A DNA stretch of 64,000 nt, taken from Scylla paramamosain (Eukaryota; Arthropoda; Malacostraca; Decapoda; Portunidae). The stretch is from positions 4,148,501 to 4,212,500 of the forward strand of contig NC_087178.1 of NCBI RefSeq assembly GCF_035594125.1, written 5' to 3'. The notes below the pieces were generated by a model. That model was not told the origin of the DNA, searched no databases, and saw only the letters and a program-made list of their open reading frames with translations. The translations under genes and the position numbers were made by a program. This document shows positions 58,890 through 64,000 of the stretch, one piece after another (positions within the stretch are counted from its first letter, which is position 1; each line of letters begins with the position of its first letter).

Positions 58890-59641
58890 ATATTTATATA
58901 TTTTCCCTGGCAAAACTTCACACTACTAAAGTTGTCTCTCATTAAACAGACCCACCCTAATAAGAGGAACATGATGTTTTACCAAGAGCTCCCTTTGATA
59001 ACAAAAGTGTCAGTAGTAAGTGATGTGGCCACAACTCCCAACACGTATAACTACTGAGAAGACATTAGGACTAGAGGCTTTTCTGTGCCTTAATGGAAGG
59101 TTCACCATATGAACCATATACCTGACTTGACATCTCCCTTAAAGGTTGCTAACCAAGACCAGACCAGACTATACCAGTACATCAGACCAACATTTCATGT
59201 GAGAGGTAGCCAAGACACACACCTCTACAGTCCTAGGAATAAAAGTAAGGGAAGAGGTTCCCAGACTTCTCCATTTGTTTTAGTTGTCATCTATGACTTG
59301 CACAGAAATAGTGAGAGTATTCTTAAAACTCAACCACAGTGTGATCAAGTAGTAGGCTTCACATCACAGGCGATCCCATAAAGTAATAAATACAAACTGA
59401 ACATCTGTAACTCCTGTGTTTTTAGCCAAGTTCTACACACTGAACTGCATATACTGCCCAAACATATTCAGCTACATACATACACACACACATAAAAAAT
59501 TAAATATAACAATGGAATTTCTTATATAAATAACTAACCCTGTCCCCTCAAATGCATATCACAAAGTCACCATTCCCTCCCTCCCATGGCTGGACTGAAC
59601 TTCATGTATTACTCCAAAATGGAATTATGTACAAGAGAACC
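58890..59641 (-). other. EDEM2 3' UTR
   Basis: AT-rich sequence between the EDEM2 stop and its candidate poly(A) signal. No separate gene was recognised. Confidence 0.5.
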
Positions 59642-60564
59642 TCAAGGGTAAAACATCTGGCCCTTGAAATTGAGCATTCTGGTGAAGGGAGGATGAGGGC
59701 AGGAGAGCAGGGAGTAACTGGCTGTTTTTGTGAAGTTTCTGTAACTGCTGAGGTCAATAACAAGTCTTTCTTTGAGGTCTGCAAGCACAAACTCCTTCTT
59801 GATGGGTGGGATTGGAGTCTTGGGGGTCTTGGGGATGATCCGAGGGCTGCCTGGGGAGGTGCTGTATTTGGAGCTGGAAACACTTGGGGATATGCTTGCT
59901 GCCTCCATGCCCGAAGTGTTGCCCCCTCTCTCGGCTGCTTCGCTCAGTGATGAGAATCGCGGCCCCACACTGTCCTTTTTCATAATTCCTGAAGAACCAC
60001 TGTCATCATCTACCAGAATCTCCCTATGAGTTGTGTGCCTTTCCTTTACTTCAGTTTCCCCATCAGCTGTGCTGCTACTTCCTAAGCCACTTGTCACAGG
60101 CTTCCCTTCACTGGCTTCCTTTAATTTCTCAATGTATTTGTTTGCGTAATCAATTATCACGCTGGGGCTCTCATCCATACCCTGCCCCTGAGGCTGTGGT
60201 GTCCTTGATGCTGATGGGATAGGTAATGGTTTCTCTCCTTCACTTTTAGTTTCTTTGGGAACCTCTGTAGCTGCTAATATTTTACCATTACCATGCAGGA
60301 TTACTACACTGCCCTCCCCAAGCTGTGTAGTGCGAGGCGCTTCTTCCAGTTCACTTTCCTCCACTTCTTGACTAGCCTCCTGGTATGACAGCTTGCCATC
60401 ACTGTTGCAGTCCTCTTTTTCTTCCTTTAATCTGTGTCCTAAGTGGCCCTTCCACGGTGCCATTGGGTCCAAGATAAGAGCCACTTGGTCAGCTAAAGAC
60501 AGTGACCAGTCATCATCTCGCATGGAGCAGCAAGCCAGGGCACCAGGATCCACCGGGTGAGCCT
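59642..60564 (-). CDS. EDEM2: EDEM2 last exon with extended low-complexity C-tail
   Basis: The exon begins by completing the EAHPVDPG motif and stays open for 307 codons. After [12 protein letters not shown] it becomes acidic and Ser/Pro-rich, with a Lys/Pro cluster [15 protein letters not shown]. It ends [18 protein letters not shown]. The Cys at 59699-59701 aligns with the C-terminal Cys of human EDEM2 (Cys558), reported as the disulfide partner site for TXNDC11. Confidence 0.88.
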
Positions 60565-63500
60565 CTGTGAGGAAGCAAGTACAAAACCCTATGATGTATT
60601 AATTATTTTGTTCTCAGACTAGTGCAATGTTTAATGGTTGCACTTTCGTACCCTGTTGGCAAGTTACAGGGGTACATATTACCTATTCTGGTATCTGTAA
60701 GAGACATGTGTTGGTGGAAAGTAAGATATAATTCTCTGATAACAAAAATAGTGCCTGAATGGATGAAGTACACTACAAAAATCAGAATCCATGGGATACG
60801 TATGATAAAAAAAAAAAAGCAATTAACCATCATGTAAACATAACTATGGTAATTCAGTATTATTCAAAACTAACAGAAAATGTATATTTCACCTGAATTG
60901 AAAACATAACCTCCCGCTTCCACCACACAGTGTCGGCCATTAACTGTTACTGCATGGCCACTTCTGCCTGTGTTGTGTATCCAGTTGTCATGGTCAAAGA
61001 TGAGATACAGATACTTGGTGGTCTCGGCCAGGAAGAAGCTCTCCATACGGTTCTCTATAGTGTGGTCATTGACATTCTTCACCTGGTGGACAAGGAGAAC
61101 ATTAATACATTACTCAAGTCTGGAAAAGCAGATGGAGACAGTCATGAATGAGCACAATGAGAAATTAATAACTCAGCCAAGCCACATTCCCTCACCGTTG
61201 CATAGCCACACTCCGTCTTAGCTGAGTGCTGGATGCTGACCACAATGTCAGCCGCCATTTCCAGTAAGTTGTGGTCTTTGGTGGCCTGGAAGAGATACAT
61301 CAGGGATTCCACCAGCTCAGGCCGTAATGGATAACCCTCGCGGTTGTTTGGTGCCTCACTCTGTAAAAGAACAGCTCTCAGCATCACCGGCTGACTCCAA
61401 AAAGTTAAAGTTGCAAAGTAATTATATACATAAAGTCATACTAACCTGAGGAATGTTGTAAAACTCTGGTGTGAAGCCAAACTGCTTCCACACTTGGTGG
61501 TAATTGTAGACTATCCTTTGTGCAGTGTTCACGTCACCTGTACAGAGAATGACAGCACATGAAAGTGCTAATTTACATCTTGTATAACTACAAGAAAGAT
61601 ATAATTCATGTACATACACAAGGAATAATACCATACTTGCATAAACAGAAAAGTGCAAAAGTATGCTTAAAACAAAAATGCAAGACATAGGTACACAAGC
61701 TACTAGATGAGATGCAAGATCACTCCAACAAAAAAATTACCAACCAACATACCAACAAGAGTGAGGACACCTGGCCAGTAAGCCTCAAGGGACTGGAAGA
61801 CGGCCATGGTGACATAGCCCTTGGTCATGGTGGCCCACAAATACCAGTCCTCATGGCGCAGGTGCTTCTCAATGGCTGCCCATGCCTGCTTAAAGATAGC
61901 CATCAGTTCTGGCCGTTGCAGGAGTCCTGCTGCCTTCACCATGTACTCAAAATAAGAGTCAATGCCAGCACCTGAAAGTCACCAGTAAGCATTAGTGAAC
62001 ATACCAAACACGCCAGCAATAATATACCTGGGACTTTCTATCTACTTATATACCAGTGTAGTGATAGAACAGCTGATTTCTTTTTTCTTGTCAAAGCTGA
62101 CAAGAAATCCCTCATGCTTTACTGATCACAATGATTAAGTACTAACGTGTCAGGCTCACATTTACCTCCAAGTATTCTGCCTTCGTTCTGTCCATGATGA
62201 TGGCCCCTCATGACCGATTAATCCATATTGATTTCTAAGTGTTGATGATCCAATTGGGGACATGACACCTGGCTGATATCCTCCTTAAAAGTGGGTAACA
62301 AAGACAAAGCACCTACATGCATACAATTAATAATTTGGTGGTTCATCAGCACTCACCTATTCCTGAGTCCTGAGCAGTCCACCTCCCTGTCAGGACATCA
62401 ATGTGGTTCCCTACAAGGTTGATTGCTGATCTGTGGTTCCAGAGGGCATGCAGTGCTCTTAATGCCACCTGGATGGAAGCGAATGAATTACACACTCTTC
62501 TATTGTTGCCACACCCTTAAGGTTTCAGAGATGTACAAAATAAAAATCTTTTTATCTCAGAAACAGACAAAATAAATTAATTTTACTGATGTGGACAGAA
62601 CTATTATGCTAGTTCTTCTGTTTTACAGGCAAGGTTTGAAAAGAAATCTATTTGTCCCATAGAAACAGGCAATATTTCACAAACATGCTTGGGAATGTGT
62701 ATCCTTATAGAAACATGGATTGATTGATAGCTAATTCTGCAATGTTTAAGTGTCTCAGAGACTAAGCCTGGATACATGACACATTAAGTGGACAGAGAGG
62801 AAGCCCTCATCACCTCCTCATACACAGGGTCGCCAGTCAGCCTGGATAACGTGCCAAACTCCACTATATAGGTGCCAACACCCGCTGTACAGGTAATGGG
62901 GGTCTCTCCGTCAGGCACTCCCTCGCGCAGGTTCACCGTCCCATAAGGCATGCCTGTCATCCCATGGATGTTGACAGAAGCATTAGTGCAGTGTCCCAAA
63001 GGTATTGCAGCTTCACTACAGGTGATGGCCATTAAATGATTGGGGTTAAAGTTCTGGACAACCATCTGTTAGGTGTCTGATTGCTAACTACTGATTCATG
63101 GTAAGTGGGGCAAAAGAATTAGCATCGTTATGAGAACCAAGTCGTCAATCAATCATTATATGGTCACTGCCTGCATCAATAACTCTACAGTAAGTTAATG
63201 ATATTCAAACACAAGTAGCTGCTGCAGTAAACAGTTTAGCTTTTACACACGAGATATTTTAATTTTCATATTTTTGGTGATGACATTTCTAACCTGTAGG
63301 GGTGTCAAAGGCAGGGAGGAGTCTGTCTGCCACATCCTTCGCCATCCTTAGGAGAGGCCCAGAGCAAGGCCAGCCCTCCTCCACCTTGCTGCCCATCCTG
63401 GAAGCAACACCACTCAGGCATGCACACTTGAGCCACACAAGCATCCACCAGAAGATGTGCTCAGAATAAGACCAAGGGGCTTTTGACAGCCCAGATTTTG

Positions 63501-64000
63501 GTCTTAGCACATCTTCCAGTGCTAGACACCTCTACTGAAATGCTCAGAGATGTTAATAATTTGCCTGGCTTTAGACAGAATGAATATATCTTACAATGCC
63601 AGATGTGATAATTAAAATATCTAAAAAAAAAACATAACGAAAAACTTATTCATATTCAGTAAACCCACAAAATTAAGATGTATAAAATTACACTGCAATT
63701 TGGATGCTAACTGTACTGCAAAGATGAAGAATTTTAACTGAACTGTAAAGAGCAAATTTTAACTGTATTGCAAAGAACATAAACTTTAACTGTGCTGCAA
63801 AGAACATGTATTTTAACTCTATTGTAAATGACATAAATAATTCACACAAAATCACACAGCTAAGACAGACCCCCACAGCACCTTCGGGACATGAGGTGAC
63901 CACTGAGCAGGCCGCCCAGGATTCTGATGTTCGTCTCAAAGACAGAAACGTTAATGTTGACGTCGAAGTTGGTCCTCTCAAGGATGAGACCCACGACCCG
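59642..64000 (-). CDS. EDEM2: EDEM2, ER degradation-enhancing alpha-mannosidase-like protein, 5'-partial, 9 exons in window
   Basis: EDEM2 is a GH47 protein of the ER lumen that starts mannose trimming of misfolded glycoproteins for ER-associated degradation. Exons in transcript order: 64000-63882 (continues off the edge), 63397-63294, 62953-62814, 62468-62357, 61971-61753, 61537-61446, 61360-61196, 61082-60893, 60564-59642. All phases agree, giving 687 residues plus TGA. GH47/EDEM2 landmarks: [121 protein letters not shown]. The signal peptide and N-terminal exon(s) lie past the window edge. The last exon adds about 300 residues, far longer than the roughly 110-residue tail of human EDEM2. 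It is Ser/Glu/Lys-rich and ends with a conserved [11 protein letters not shown] block. The match is to EDEM2 rather than EDEM1 or EDEM3 by these motifs. Confidence 0.94.
63707..63835. repeat. minisatellite, about 27-bp unit, five copies, in an EDEM2 intron
   Basis: Units of the form TTTAACTGTNCTGCAAAGA with AT-rich tails repeat five times with a few substitutions each, 45 bp downstream (in transcript sense) of the exon ending at 63882. Confidence 0.85.

Overview
The window is nuclear DNA of an animal, most likely a decapod crustacean (shrimp, crab or crayfish). This rests on intron-rich genes with GT-AG introns, arthropod-like versions of conserved animal proteins, and an extreme load of long, nearly pure dinucleotide microsatellites (CT/AG, CA/TG, TA). 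The species assignment is inference. No rRNA, tRNA, CRISPR array or bacterial-type operon was seen.

Four protein-coding genes could be assembled exon by exon, with reading phases that agree at every junction. (1) A CRTC gene (CREB-regulated transcription coactivator), + strand, 1736-18629. Its 5' end lies outside the window. It is followed by a long putative 3' UTR to about 25.98 kb. One intron carries a complete hAT-family DNA transposon (6885-9448) with terminal inverted repeats, an 8-bp target duplication and a BED-finger transposase broken by a single frameshift. (2) DHX15 (Prp43-type DEAH-box RNA helicase), - strand, 33529 down to 27172, complete in 13 coding exons (781 codons plus stop). 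(3) PDCD4 (MA3-domain inhibitor of eIF4A), + strand, 34550-57149, complete in 8 coding exons (458 codons plus stop), with a 19-kb first intron. (4) EDEM2 (GH47 ER mannosidase-like protein of ER-associated degradation), - strand, 64000 down to 59642. The 5' end is cut off by the window edge.

Layout: CRTC and DHX15 converge at about 26-27 kb. DHX15 and PDCD4 are head to head with 1.0 kb between start codons. That gap holds a GC-rich segment with a perfect CRE (TGACGTCA), two CCAAT boxes in reverse orientation and a YY1-like element, and looks like a shared bidirectional promoter. PDCD4 and EDEM2 converge tail to tail with poly(A) signals only about 120 bp apart.

The genes do not form one pathway. 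They act in cAMP/CREB transcription, splicing and ribosome biogenesis, translation control and ER quality control. The least ordinary region is PDCD4 intron 1 (34839-53914). It holds about 45 long microsatellites (roughly 3.3 kb by hand count), several of them CT and AG tracts in inverted pairs that could fold into long RNA or DNA hairpins. It also holds two promoter-like islands. Other points of interest are a GC-AG intron with a tandem acceptor in CRTC, a large polyglutamine exon, a microsatellite serving as a polypyrimidine tract, several families of diverged tandem repeats, and a long lineage-specific C-terminal extension on EDEM2.
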